Positions 35,641 to 46,636 of a DNA stretch of 64,000 nt are shown here, one piece after another. Under the pieces are notes generated by a model, which saw only the letters and a list, made by a program, of their open reading frames with translations, had not been told where the DNA came from and searched no databases. Position 1 is the stretch's first letter. Each line of letters opens with the position of its first letter. Source of the stretch: Apostichopus japonicus. Its lineage: Eukaryota > Echinodermata > Holothuroidea > Aspidochirotida > Stichopodidae. The stretch spans positions 3,052,501 to 3,116,500 of the forward strand of contig NC_092577.1 of NCBI RefSeq assembly GCF_037975245.1, in the 5' to 3' direction. The position numbers and the translations under genes are program-made.

Positions 35641-37809
35641 ACTAAATCCGTCGTCTTATAGCATTTCTCTTGTTAAACTAAATAAGTATCACACCGTGAC
35701 ATTTAGTCTTGTTAGACTAACCACCCTGATCGTCTGCGATAAAATCTGGATGGATTAGAAAACCACTAAGAATAATTGCTGGCTTGCTTGAAACTAATTT
35801 AAGCAAATCTTTTTTTTGAAATTCTGAAATTTGGCATTACATTGTACAGTTATACTCACCAGAGAAATCATCACAAAGAGGTTGCTATGGTTACTGCAGT
35901 GAGTTCTAACACACCTTCCCTCACATTTTTCATACATTTTTGCTTTGATTTTGATCAAATTAATTCCCAACAGGAATTGATACTGTACAACCACCCTCAG
36001 TGCTGTACAACATTGGCTTCCGTTGTAAAAGGGTTCAAGTAAGGGTTAGCATTTTTTCTTTTGGTCGTAAAATGTGAGAAGTAAAATCCTCACTATCACT
36101 ATAATCTTAGTTATTGACAGTTTGGTCCAAACAATGTTATACCTAATGTAACCAAAGTACTTATATCACAAAATGTAACAGTTACATTTCTGTAATAATA
36201 CTTTTAACAACTATTTAGCCTACTGTGCAAACACGGCATTTCCCGCCAAGATGGTGGGGGCAAATATGCAGCCAGCAATCACGTTTGTGTTTTTGAAAAC
36301 ACTCTTAAATCATGCATACCGAAGCAATTACTTATGGTGATGCTAATAAATGGCTACGTTTTCCTCTTTTTCTCCCATTTTTGTGGGGGTTATCCTAAAC
36401 ACAATAATACTTTTAAAGGTCACAAAGACCTTTAGGAAGTTTAGGACAAGTTACTTTAATTCTGCCGCCGAGACAATATATTTTGGATGCATAAACAGGA
36501 CATTCCTGATTTTTCAGGGCGTATTATAATCCTAGTTCAAGTGCAGTAGAATATTAACGAACATATTGTCATAAAAACTCCAAACTTCTTAGTTTGGGTA
36601 TTAATTTACAAGTGATGATACCTACCTGTCTCAACTTTATCTTTGCATTTTTCTCAACTCCCTTTTAACAATTCCTCCTCCCCCTCCCCCTCCTCCCCCT
36701 CCCCCAAGCCACTGACCCTCCTAAAGGTCAACGGCCGTCAGCACTTTCTTCCTAATGTACCATTTGCAAAGAAAAGCTAGGCTAATTCTGGTAACAATTT
36801 CCTTTGTTAGGAATCAAGCTTGTTTTGATGTTGTTTTGCTGTGTTTTTGACTTCATCGTCTGGCACAAACATTTCTCAACAAGCTATTCGATTGTTGGAG
36901 AAGTATCCTGTGATTTTTGCGAACATGTTTTTTGATCTGTTTCGTCGTGGGCAGTAAATGATCAGCAATAATGTCATAAACATATCACAACTTACTTTTG
37001 GTGTGTGATAGTATTTCTAATATGGAGGTATCTAGGCGGCAAAGTTTGGAATCATCTATCACTTTCTAGACATCGTTTATCCCATAAAATTTTCGTGTCA
37101 TTTAACGAGGCGGATGTTGTAGGTGGATTAATTGCATACTAATTTCATGCAATTCTTAATTTTGTAGGTTTTGATACAATTTTGGCAACGAATCAAAAAG
37201 ATCTGTCTCTAAAACAGCCAATTAACTTAGCTTCTACAACTTAGGGACACCCACAACATGCTCACAAACATTAGACAAGCAGGAATGACCACGCAAAACT
37301 AAGACAAAACCAGTATACTACGTGGCGTTCCACATTCTCGCACAACTGGTACTAATACAAAACACATACTGTAGTAGGGAACCAAGGCAATCCTATAATG
37401 CAACAAACTGTATGCATGTCAAAGACATTTGAAATTTCATAAGTATTCTGATGTTACTTTTTTTTTTTAAAAGCCTGAAATCATCTGTTTGTTTACAAAA
37501 CCTCACAAAATGACATCAAATAGGAAACAGCTGGATTCAAGCTAATGAAACTCCTCTCAGCTAGAATACTCTTTGGAAGGTGCGGAATGGTAGATATGTG
37601 CGAGAAAGTGGGTACGTGAGGTTGCAGATCAAAACTATTACACCAACTGTTGAAAGGTAGCTAGGTTTTACTGCATGTTTATAGCAGATATGTAATTAAT
37701 CAGGAATGAAATAGTGTAAATTCCTCTTACTTCATGTCCACAAAAGTATCTGTTTGTGCATTATTAGTATCATAAAGAAATCGACTTGAAAAGCTGCTAC
37801 CATTTCGCA
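35641..37809. other. Non-coding spacer
   Basis: It includes a C-rich G4-type tract on the minus strand (36671-36705) and a short promoter-like cluster near 36238. No coding frame with family resemblance was seen. Confidence 0.4.
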
Positions 37810-38510
37810 TGAAATGCAACATACTTTCTTTGTTCACTTGAAAATCACGTTACTAATCTCTGTCGTTCTGCAAATTGGCAACTTAGGAAAATCAGTTTGA
37901 TGAGGAATTACCTCGATAATAAGACTTGTGAGATACTGGTCCATGCGTTTGTGACATCAAAGCTTGATTTTCTTAATTCACTTTTATTTGGCCTTCCTGA
38001 TTCGACCATCAAGAAACTCCAAAAGATCCAAAACACCGCTGCCCGTATTGTGAAAAGGAAAGGAAGAAAGTGTCGCACCACCCCACTTCTGAAGGAACTT
38101 CATTGGCTACCTATCAGCTACAGAATCCAGTATAAAATACTTCTTCTCACCTTCTGTGCTCATCATCTTGAACGGCCTGTGTACCTGTCACAACTTCTCA
38201 GGCCATATACTCCAACTCGCACACTTCGTTCCTCCAACAAACTGTTTTTAACTGTTCCAAAACCATGATTGAAGAACTATGGTTACAGAAGCTTCCAATA
38301 CTCTGGGTCTTATCTCTGGAACAAGTTACCAGATCACATTCGAACATGCTATAAACTTTCTACTTTCAAAAGTCTACTTAAGACCCATTTTTTCACTTGT
38401 TCTTTTGTAAATTAATTTACTTTCTCTGTAAAGCGCTTTGAGCAGTAACTTTTGTTTACTGATTTGGCGCTATATAAGTCTCATTTATTATTATTATTAT
38501 TATTATTACT
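37810..38510 (+). mobile_element. 5'-truncated non-LTR retrotransposon (CR1/L2-like) with reverse-transcriptase C-terminus
   Basis: An open stretch from ~37810 encodes the thumb/C-terminal part of a LINE reverse transcriptase. Seen motifs are HVTNLCRSA, 'ILVHAFVTSKLDFLNSLLFG', 'LQKIQNTAARIV' and 'LLKELHWLPISYRIQYKILL', then after a single in-frame TGA (38266-38268) 'YLWNKLPDHIR' and 'TFKSLLKTHFF', ending at TAA 38413-38415. The 3' UTR has 'GTAAAGCGCTTTGAGCAG' and 'GATTTGGCGCTATATAAG' and an (ATT)n tail. In full-length relatives this region follows an endonuclease and the RT catalytic core, both missing here. The opposite-strand copy at 41069-41428 keeps an arginine codon where this one has the stop, so the stop is secondary. 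It is a dead insertion. Confidence 0.93.
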
Positions 38511-39409
38511 GAGGATACTATATAAGTAGTTAATACCCACCATGAGATAATTAATAAACAGCCTTATCCCCTAATCCTAATCCCCTAATCCTCAACAATG
38601 GTTGGGTGCAGTCTGGATGGTCAGAGTTTCTATGAAAAGGCCTTTTTTTTTAAAAACTTTTAGCAGTTTCTAGCAACTACTAGAATGCAATAGGCCAATA
38701 CTGATGATCTTGAATTGAAAGTCCTTGCCAGGTTACATAACAACAACATAGCGTAAACTGAAAAGGGATGGTTGTCTACACCTGGAGAAGTAAACAGGAA
38801 ATTTAATCTGCAAACCAACCAATGTGGACATAATATATTTGAACAGACTTGTGGTTTGTTTATGGTCAAGTGGTTCAAACTGACCACATTTTATCAATTG
38901 CCAAGCTTCCCAGTTAAGCATGAGTTGCTACGAAACCAAATTAAGTCAGAAAACCTGAAGTTTTCTTCTTCCAAGAATTTGATTAAGGGTGAATGGTAGT
39001 CAAGTGATACAAAAAAAATTATTTTATTGTTTTCAAACAATCTTCTGTTCAGTAATCATCTTTAATTAAAAATCTCATCAAAACACAGCAGTTTAAACCA
39101 AAGTTTAGACTATTTAAATTTGGTGAAGTTTATTTATCGCATCTGGCAAACAACTTTTTCTGGATTTTTCTTCTCCATCAACACAAGAGATTGAAAGCTA
39201 CATCCTGCCTAACAATTTTTTTTTAAAACAAAAATTTTAACTTGTAAAAAATAAAAAGTTTTACTAATTATATGTATCTGGCAATAAGAGTTTTAAAAGG
39301 ACCACTATACAATTTTGGTTCATGGTTCATTTCTTTTAACAAAAAATATCGGAGATATAATCTACCCACAGTCCACAATGAAAGATATTCTATTCAGTAT
39401 ACCTACTTA
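38511..39409. other. Non-coding spacer
   Basis: It contains a duplicated CCCCTAATCC (38566-38590). No gene is supported. Confidence 0.4.
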
Positions 39410-39915
39410 CAACTTCATCTCTCTCATGTTAACATACAACACAATCTCTTTATGCCACCTATATGCATACAGCCTAAATAAATGTTGAATGTATCTCTCA
39501 CATGTTAACATACAATAAATCTCTTTATGCTACCTATATGCAGAGATACAGCCTAAATAAATGATGAATGTTTCTCTCACATGTTAATATACAACACAAT
39601 ATGCAACCTATATCCATAGAATACAGCCTACATAACTGAGGGAAGGGTTCTCTCACATGTAAACATACAATAAATCTCTTCATGCCACCCATATGCATAC
39701 ATACAGCCTAAATAAATGATGAATGTTTCTCTCACATGTTAACATACAACACAATCTCTATAAGCCACCTATGTATGCATACAGCCTAAATAAATGTTGA
39801 ATGTATCTCTCACATGTTAACATACAATAAATCTCTTTATGCCACCTATACGATAGAATACAGCCTACATAATTGGGGAAAGGATTCTCTCTCACATGTA
39901 AAACATACAGTTGTT
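39410..39915 (+). repeat. ~78-bp minisatellite, about 6.5 units
   Basis: Units start CTCTCACATGTTAACATACA, continue with a TCTCTTTATGCCACCTATAT block and end with ACAGCCTAAATAAATGATG. Two unit types alternate, one with ACACAAT and one with AATAAAT after the first block. The third and sixth units share a variant ending (CCTACATAA), indicating a three-unit higher-order duplication. Confidence 0.93.
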
Positions 39916-41068
39916 TGTTTCTCACTTCCTATTATTGTATTTTTAATCATGTTCTTCTATAATTAGGATCAAGAGTAATTTACATGTAATGACGATTATT
40001 TATAAGATGATGTGCTCACTTGTCACACGCAGAAGGGCCTTTCAGTTCACTTTATACATCAGTACAATAAATACATACATACACACATACTGTTATACAC
40101 CACATTGCCCACGCTACAGTCCAAGTGAACCATTCAAGGTAACGCATTTTATGTTATCAAACAAACTGGATGAATATAAAGTAATGTTCTGTATTATATT
40201 TATCTATTCTATTTATAAAAGAATCAATTTTGGTATCTGATCACAAGTCTACTAGATATTAACTAGAATTACCTTTGTGGAAGTGTGATTAGCAGCTGTT
40301 CAACTTACAAACCAATCACACTAAACAAAAGTACATTCTATCAACATAATACAAAGGTTGATGTGTCGATGGTTGGGCAACTATGGGATACCAACTAACA
40401 CTTTTGATTCATTTGTTTCCTAACAGAGGAGCTTTAGAAAAAGATGAATCAACCTTCATACGTACTGTACATATTATATGTATGAAAATACGTCCATTTA
40501 TCCTACTACGTAGTACGATGGTATACGGTAATTTCGCAATAGTAAGCACATTAATGTTCAAAAGATGACAATCTCGCTGATTTTGCTCAGCTGTTCCTTT
40601 CCATCCTTCTGCAAATGTGATTTCATCGATGGTTTGACCAGAGTCCGCCAGAAATAGACCGAATGATACTTTTAAAGGTCGGGTGTCAAACTGCTTAAAG
40701 CAAGGAAAATTTCTCTAAAGTCGCGCATGCGTTGAAGTTTACTGTACGTACTACATACATACAATTCTGTTAAATGGGGGAATAATCCAGGGAAGTGTCT
40801 CAGCATACAAACTTGATGTTTCCTTGCTTCAAATTTTGGCCACTTCTGTTCAGGATTTGTAGACGAAAGTTGCGATTCCAAAAGTGGTTAAAATTGGACT
40901 TAAAATTGAGCACAGGAACTGCAGTGACTATCAGTACAGCTGTACATATGTATAGCACAGTATGCGGATTTGGGGAACATGCGGAATTACCATATTCTAC
41001 CGTGTACATGCTACGTACACTGCAGTACCTTTGTTTGTACAGTGTACCACAATATGCCATACCTGTAT
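39916..41068. other. Non-coding spacer
   Basis: Nothing recognised. The open frames at 40672-41118 match no family. Confidence 0.4.
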
Positions 41069-41428
41069 ATAATAAGAATAATAATAATAATAATAATCAT
41101 AATTATAATCATATATGAGACTTATATAGCGCCAAATCAGTAGACAAAAGTTACTGCTCAAGGCGCTTTATAAAGAAAGAAAATTAATTTACAAAAGAAC
41201 AAGTGAAAAAAATTAGTCTTAAGTAGACTTTTGAATGTAGAAAGTTTATAGCATGTTCGAATGTGATCTGGTAACTTGTTCCAGAGTATTCATGTTTCTG
41301 TAACCATAGGTCTTCAAGCGTGGTTTAGGAACAGTTAAATACAGTTTGTTGGAGGAACAAAGTGTGCGAGTGGGAATACGGTACTGTATATGGCAAGAGA
41401 AGTTGTGACAGGTACACAGGCTGTTCCA
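41069..41428 (-). mobile_element. Second 5'-truncated copy of the same LINE family
   Basis: On the minus strand it encodes LINE peptides such as 'VYLSQLL', 'NKLPDHIRTCYKLSTFKSLL' and a divergent tail, then the 3' UTR with 'GCGCCTTGAGCAGTAACTTT' and 'GATTTGGCGCTATATAAG', ending in (ATT)n (41071-41096 on +). It matches the 3' ~350 bp of the copy at 37810-38510 but has a ~10-bp insertion and a ~22-bp internal deletion that break the frame. At the position of the other copy's TGA it has CGC (Arg). Confidence 0.92.
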
Positions 41429-43680
41429 GATATATACAAGAATGTGTGAGACACCAACTAGACTTGTACAAGGAGTCTGTTCATTTTATCATATTCTAAC
41501 ACACAACTCTGCCTGCAGTCTGCACACCCTCATGAAACTTAATTCATTCTCAGGATACTGAAGGAATCTTTTTGAGATGGAGTACCCATACTCACACACT
41601 TAGCATCTTGTACTCAGGCTTGTACTCGGACTGCATCATGGGAAATTCTACTTGTACTGTACTCATACGCAAGCTGTTGTATACTCAACAGGGTTTCCCC
41701 TGGTATTCATTTTGTGAGGTGGCCACCTCTCTGTTTTTAGCGACCTCCTTGCAAAGATATGATCAAGATGGCTGCCACACTGTTTCAGAGAAGGAATCAA
41801 ACATGCAATGATTGGAATCCAACTTTTTTAACCCAGGCCATCATCTGACATTGAAAAACTGCCAGTGAACTGGCAATCTATTTAACATAGTATTTTTATC
41901 TAAATTTATTGCTATGATGATTGACATGTTTTACAAACTTTTCTGGGCAACCATGCCCCTGTGCCCTCCCCCCCCCCACCCCACCCCCATGTATGTTCAA
42001 TCCCTCCAGTGTCACAAATCAGAACTTTACCACTTCTCACCAGAGAAATCCCAGGGGAAACCCTGCTCAATACTACCGATCTGCCAGCAACTGCATTAAT
42101 GCTTTGCAAAACATATCTATCTGGTGCTAAAAATGTCTCAGAGTTCTCAAGCAATGTTTGTTTTAATTTTGTGGTAAATATCAACGTTTTTTTAGTTATT
42201 CTTACAATTGATCTTACATCCTGTTTCCTGCACTAGGGCAGTCCAACTCCCCCTCAGGTCCTAAACCGTTAATAATCTTACATTTTTACAAAATTTCCTG
42301 TTTATTTCAACATTTCCTGTTAATTTTGTGTTCTAACTAAACATTAAAATAAATTTAACATACTATAACTACAGTTATGTCATACTCATCTATATTATAT
42401 GTAGCATCTCAGGTTTCCAACACAATTATAGTAAGTGCTATGTTACATAATAAAGTTGTCTATTGTCAACTTATCAATGCCAAAACTAATTTCTTACTTC
42501 CAGTTTTTACTGATAATGATTTGCGACAAATTCATTATCTTTTTTTTTTTTTCTTTTTTTTTTAATATTATTTTACTTTTGTTTTGGAGTTTTGTTTCCT
42601 TTCACCAATATCTCTGCACTATATGTATTATATTCAAATGGCTAAAACCTTCTATAAGCATTGCGCTTCGTTTTTCTCCTGTTCAATGCATTTGTATAGC
42701 TTAAATCTTGTATATCAATTAACATGATGAATGTTTTTTTTCTTCTTTGTACCTGTCTCTCTAGATTGTATTGTATATCAAAATATTTGTTTAAATACAT
42801 TGTTAAACATTCATGTACTGTACACAATTGCTGGAAATAAATTGTTATCATTGTCATTGTCATTGACATACTGTAATAAAGCAATACGTACAATATGCAG
42901 TGCATATGCATACTGTACATGTATCTAGGATTTCATCACACTACAGTATATAGTACATGTGTATTCCATTGTACATGTGTAGGGCTTCAGAACCCATACA
43001 TACTTTACAATAGTCACTCACAAAACATACCAACTTACAGTGGGGCCTCATCTTCTAAGATAAATGCCTTAAGGAAATCCTACATCTAATACTTTAGCCT
43101 GACCAGAACCAGCATTATAGAGCAACAATATCTTGACAGCCAGGTTTCCCCATTACACACTGTGAGAAGTACAGTGTGATATACGGTACTGCAAGTGCAC
43201 TAACATGTTTCAGCATAGGGAATACTTTCTTACTATTGTACTGTAGCCTAACATTATAGTCACCTCCTTATCTGTATTGTCATACACTTAAAAAAGTAAA
43301 ATAAAAATCATAAAGCTGTCTTAGATTAAATTGAAACTTAAAAAGAACCCTCGGGTAAGGTCAAGGGGAATTTAATGTGTAATAATACAGCTTCAACACT
43401 GCTGATGGTTAACCATTAGTATCATATGATACTTTTCTTTTTAACAAAATGACATGGCTATTTGTTCAAAATAATTGCCACCAGATCAAACTTAAGATAC
43501 TGCAGTGTAGGACGTTACTATACCAGTTTATACCCTCATTTAATCAACAAGTAATTGCCTTTGCTTCTGGTCCTATCTGACCCAGTCTCTCAAACACCTT
43601 TAGATAGAGTTGTTCACTTCCACTTAAGATACTATGAACTCCCAAATTGTTAAACTTTGACCTTTGATGAATTAAAATTC
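41429..43680. other. Non-coding spacer
   Basis: It has a C-run (41968-41978), T-runs (42540-42562) and a TCATTG repeat (42847-42866) after AATAAATTG that may be a worn LINE tail. No gene is supported. Confidence 0.4.
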
Positions 43681-43716
43681 CAGACACTTTGGATGGTAGA
43701 ATGAGAAGGGAGGGTG
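43681..43716 (+). repeat. Dispersed repeat 'D', 5' fragment
   Basis: 'GACACTTTGGATGGTAGAAT' plus GAGAAGGGAGGG, matching only the first ~36 bp of the other D copies. It abuts the LINE remnant that follows. Confidence 0.7.
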
Positions 43717-43719
43717 GTA

Positions 43720-44138
43720 GTATTGAATGGACTGGAGAATCTGGAGAACTGGTTTACATTAGATGGACCAATAACAATTGGTTATCAAACGATGAGCTCT
43801 ACAATGAAACCAACCAAACACCTTGATCATCAATAGTCGCACATAGAAGATTAGATTTTTCGGTCATGTAGCAAGACTCCAAGACAAAGGTTGCTTTAAG
43901 AGAAGCACTGAGACATACTGCTAAACCAGTAGGAAGGCACGTGACTACCTTGCTTGGAAAAATAAAGTCGCAATTTAAGGACATTAATATTAACAATTTC
44001 GAGGAAGCAATAAACCTTGCGCAAGATCGTGATAAAGGTTCTAGGAATGGTAGAGGAAGTGTGCAGTTCTTGCGAGGAAAGAAAGTACATGAAGTAAATA
44101 CATACACACCAGCACACCTACACAGATTCGCCATTGCC
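43720..44138 (+). pseudogene. Decayed non-LTR retrotransposon C-terminal fragment
   Basis: Peptides typical of the far C-terminus of LINE polyproteins can be read across two frames: 'ELYNETNQTP', 'SIVAHRRL', then 'RFFGHVARLQD' in a shifted frame, then 'ALREALRHTAKPVGRHVT', 'LGKIKSQFKDIN' and 'NFEEAINLAQDRDKG'. The order (NxTNQTPLS, RRLRxFGHVxR, GRPxTTW, AxxLAQDR) is the conserved order in many invertebrate LINEs. A stop follows NQTP and at least one frameshift separates the parts. It is a different LINE family from the copies at 37810 and 41069. Confidence 0.85.
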
Positions 44139-45564
44139 TAGATCCTGTCCATCTTAAGAAAACTTACAATTGGTACAACGTCACAGTCCAAGAACTTCTT
44201 AGGTTGGTAGTACTGTATATGTTATGGACAGGGCTCCGAGTGACACTTTTTTATCCATTTAAATGTTGCTTTGAACAGTAACAGCCTGAGCTACTGTACA
44301 ACTGCAAGTCAATTCTGGTACCTACAAGTCATGCTCCTCCATTATGCTTCGACCAAATATAGTCCAGTAATTTCTATAGCTGTGGTGACTGTTTTCGTTT
44401 TGTTAAAGGTTGCTTGATGTGTCCATTAAAAGTACAACACAATCAGTTAATTATATACCTGAAAAGTCCTCTAAAAGTGTCAGCTGTGTAGCTTTGTCTT
44501 GAAAAACAAATATATTCATTTATGTCTAGTCATGGAGCTATAGTCATGGAGCTATCTGTTTATAGCTCCATGGTAGAAGCTTCATATCTACCTCTGGCTG
44601 AATGAGAAGTCAATCGACCACATTAAGTTCTTAACAAGTACGAGATATGCGCAATGGACACAGCTTAGAAGTTACGTGAAAAGGTTCTTAGCCGTCCACA
44701 CAGCAGGTTAACAATGTAAGTGGTTGATTTATGCCAGACAGATGCATGCTCTGTACATATCAGTCGGTCAGGGTCATTTTACTACAGTAATCATCACAAT
44801 TCAATCTATCCTATTCACATGATACAATTCTGTTCAAAGCTTAAATTGCACCAGCCTAATGTTATCATTCCATGTATTAAAAATTCCATCATCGACATCA
44901 TAATTTTCTTCAAACCCCCCTCCCTGCCCTCTCTCCCTGCCCTCCCTGCCCTTTCTCTCTCCCCTCCCTCTCTCCCTCCCTGCCCTCTCTTTCTCCCCTC
45001 CTTGCCACAGGTTAAAGAGTTGTAAAAGAGTTGTCTTCTTGTCTTGAATACAATAGAATTCTTCCGAGGACGTGGTGATTCTTTAGAAATCACAACCGAG
45101 GACCTGGAATTCTCTTGTTCAAGTCCTCGATCAGAATACAAAACAAACGCATGTATGTGTTCATTTCACCATCACATGTAATCATGTGGTAGCCAGTTAT
45201 AGTGTCCACCCAACAATCAGTGTAGTTCCCAAAACTTTCAAATCATCACCAGAAACCAGATTCTTTCAAACAGATGCAAAAAATTGTTGCTTTGCAGTGT
45301 TGATGAGCGGAAGTCTGCCATGGATTTGGAATATTACTGATTTACAAAATTGGGAACTGCGGTTTGGTTTTCTTCTTTCACAATACCTGCAACGATGATG
45401 AAGGGGATGCCCTTAACCTCCCTCAGAAGATGGGAAAGTGATCAGAGGCTGAGGTACATTCTCGTCCCTCAGAGGAGGATGTTACCGTAAGCGGCGGTCG
45501 CAGGATCAGGGAAATCATTGCGACAATTTTCACACCTACCTCGTACCTCTCTGACAACCCTGTG
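44139..45564. other. Non-coding spacer
   Basis: It contains a pyrimidine-rich CCCTCTCTCCCTGCC-type repeat (44916-45003) and the palindromic word GTGATTCTTTAGAAATCAC (45075-45093) between two CCGAGGAC words. No gene is supported. Confidence 0.4.
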
Positions 45565-45835
45565 AGAGCGTGTTGGCCAATTGACTAAGGCGTCAGACTT
45601 GTGATCCAAGGATTGCTGGTTCAATTCCTGCCTAGTTCATTATGTTGTGTCCTTGGGCAGGGGTTGGTCCAGGGGTTAAATGGGTACCTGTGAGGTAACT
45701 TGTCATTGGGCGCAGTATATAACTGCTGCCGACTGGAGGGATTGTCTCTGGGACAGGTTAGCATTGACCAGGGGTAATATAACGTCTGTAATGCGCTTTG
45801 AGACCTATCGTTACTATAAAGCACTATATAAAAAG
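45565..45835 (+). mobile_element. tRNA-derived SINE (family 1), copy 2 with internal deletion
   Basis: The head is 'TGTTGGCCAATTGACTAAGG' with B box GGTTCAATTCC, and the 3' end has ATGCGCTTTGAGACCTATCG and CACTATATAAAAAG. It matches 6050-6353 except for loss of ~40 bp between 'CCTTGGGCA' and 'GGGGTTAAATGGGTACC'. No clear target duplication is visible. Confidence 0.9.
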
Positions 45836-46272
45836 CAAATATTAAGTATTAACCCGATCGATCAATGAATGAATGAAACCATTATCACATCGACAGGATT
45901 TCTAATGTGCTTCTGTTGGCTTCCAAACCCTTGGGGTTCACTAAACTATTCCTAAAAACATAACTATCACAGTTACATTTTCACTTCTTAGATGAAGTAA
46001 CTTTTATAAATTTAAGTAGTTACTGTTACCAGGAAACACTAAGGGATAAGAGTCGATCAGGAAATAGGCCTAACTCAAGAATGAAAGGAAGGGGTATGTA
46101 CAGAGAAAAAAGTGAAAAAAGTACCTGGCTTTAAACTTTCAAGAAAGAAACGATATAGAAACGGAGGTAGATCTATCAAAAATATAATCCCTCCCCCTCC
46201 ATTACTGTCTAGAATAATGGTAATTTTCGGAAAGCAAAGAACAGAATAATACGTAACGATCATTTCCATTTG

Positions 46273-46636
46273 TTAAATGGGTGTGAAGACTCGCGCACAA
46301 AGAAACGTCTCATGCATGTAATATGACCCAGTTTCGAATAAGGTGTAACCGAAGTGTTAGCCACCACCTTCGATCCCAGAAAATAAACTCACAGCTTGCT
46401 ACCGTCGTTAATTAGACAATAGTGTCTATACATAGAGCTACGGTCAACACCCACAACACAATGTACTACATAGCAGCGATGGACATCTCAGGTCTAGATA
46501 AAAGATAACAAGGTATCATGTTTCATTACTGTCTGCATTTTGTAGCAACAAGAAGAAAACTTCACTTGCAAGCAACGAAAAGTTAACTGTTTCAGAGCGC
46601 GGCACGTGGGTTGGGGCCAGTCTTCAATGCCTTTAA
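46273..46636 (+). mobile_element. TTAA-flanked MITE (family A), copy 2
   Basis: It starts TTAAATGGGTGTGAAGACTC and its right end, reversed, starts TTAAAGGCATTGAAGACTGG. It has TTAA at both edges and is 364 bp long. It is the inverted counterpart of 27042-27414 with about 75-80 percent identity by eye. Confidence 0.85.
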
